Shown: positions 28,991 to 29,079 of the stretch, in pieces | Layout of the letters: each line of letters opens with the position of its first letter | Position numbering within the stretch: position 1 is the stretch's first letter | DNA from: Gnetum montanum | Taxonomy: Eukaryota > Streptophyta > Gnetopsida > Gnetales > Gnetaceae | DNA: 29,079 bases | Reading direction: 5' to 3' | Assembly (NCBI GenBank): GCA_015680685.1 | Contig: MNCI01004579.1 | Coordinates: 154,685-183,763, forward strand | Notes under the pieces: generated by a model | Told to the model about the DNA's origin: nothing | What the model saw: only the letters and a program-made list of their open reading frames with translations | Databases searched by the model: none | Made by a program: the position numbers and the translations under genes

Positions 28991-29079
28991 TGATGAGACG
29001 CGGTTTACACTAGGCCGCGATATCGCGTACGCGATATCGCGGTCGACGCGATATTGCGTCTTCTCCTACGATATCGCGT
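28991..29079 (+). mobile_element. Family-B LTR, copy B3 (5' end only, cut by window end)
   Basis: It begins TGATGAGACGCGG like copies B1 and B2 and is dense in CG words. The segment 29016-29041 aligns without gaps to 1409-1434 of B1. It is probably either the 3' LTR of the Tat-like fragment or the 5' LTR of a further element to the right. No clear polypurine tract precedes it, which leans slightly against a 3' LTR. Confidence 0.72.
29015..29042. repeat. Perfect 28-bp CpG palindrome in LTR U3
   Basis: The 28 bases equal their own reverse complement: CCGCGATATCGCGT followed by its complement. It holds eight CG dinucleotides. GTCGACGCGATATTGCG follows immediately, extending the CG-rich setting. 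Such a site could bind a dimeric factor or be a target of DNA methylation; the role is inferred. Confidence 0.9.

Noticed and set aside
1-29079. tRNA, rRNA or organelle genes
   Set aside because: I saw no tRNA cloverleaf with conserved arms and no rRNA signature; composition and content are those of nuclear transposon-rich DNA.

Overview
The window reads as nuclear DNA of a seed plant with a very large, repeat-filled genome. A conifer or another gymnosperm is my best guess, but that is inference. It is AT-rich and has no dense operons, no ribosome binding sites and no host gene I can recognise. Nearly everything that can be interpreted is a relic of LTR retrotransposons (mostly Ty3/gypsy-like), broken by in-frame stops and frameshifts and nested in one another.

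Left third (1-10.6 kb). A family-B LTR copy lies at 1399-1969. A minus-strand LTR element follows, with a TATA box at 5098-5106, a tRNA-Met-type primer binding site at 4910-4919, and a long broken reading frame (about 4667 down to 2150) that ends in coiled-coil-like segments; I find no pol in it. At 5255-6137 a 254-bp exact inverted repeat ends on single N characters on both arms, which looks like a contig joined in the wrong orientation. A second minus-strand relic (about 9525-6900) contains a recognisable retropepsin domain.

Middle (10.6-18 kb). A complete solo LTR of family A (10638-11211) is flanked by a perfect 5-bp target duplication. The rest is almost featureless AT-rich DNA with two small repeat clusters.

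Right (18-29 kb). A minus-strand Ty3/gypsy chromovirus (about 24496 down to 18060) keeps gag with a zinc knuckle, a protease, the integrase C-terminus, a chromodomain and a 3' LTR with U3 sub-repeats, but has no reverse transcriptase or RNase H. It was later hit by two LTRs: a family-B solo LTR at 20889-21734 with target duplication ACTAT, and a family-A LTR at 19348-19924 that separates integrase from chromodomain and is itself involved in a 362-bp tandem duplication. From about 24.54 kb a plus-strand Tat-like gypsy fragment (gag C-terminus and protease) begins. It is followed by a 33/27-bp minisatellite and then, on the opposite strand, by a gene with two well-formed short introns (28634 down to 26959), now a pseudogene. 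The window ends in the start of a third family-B LTR that carries a perfect 28-bp CpG palindrome.

The most interesting items are the antisense, intron-containing gene carried beside a Tat-like element, the CpG palindrome and its CpG decay in a sister LTR, the RT-less chromovirus with unknown frames in place of pol, and the assembly inversion, which should be fixed before anything nearby is interpreted.
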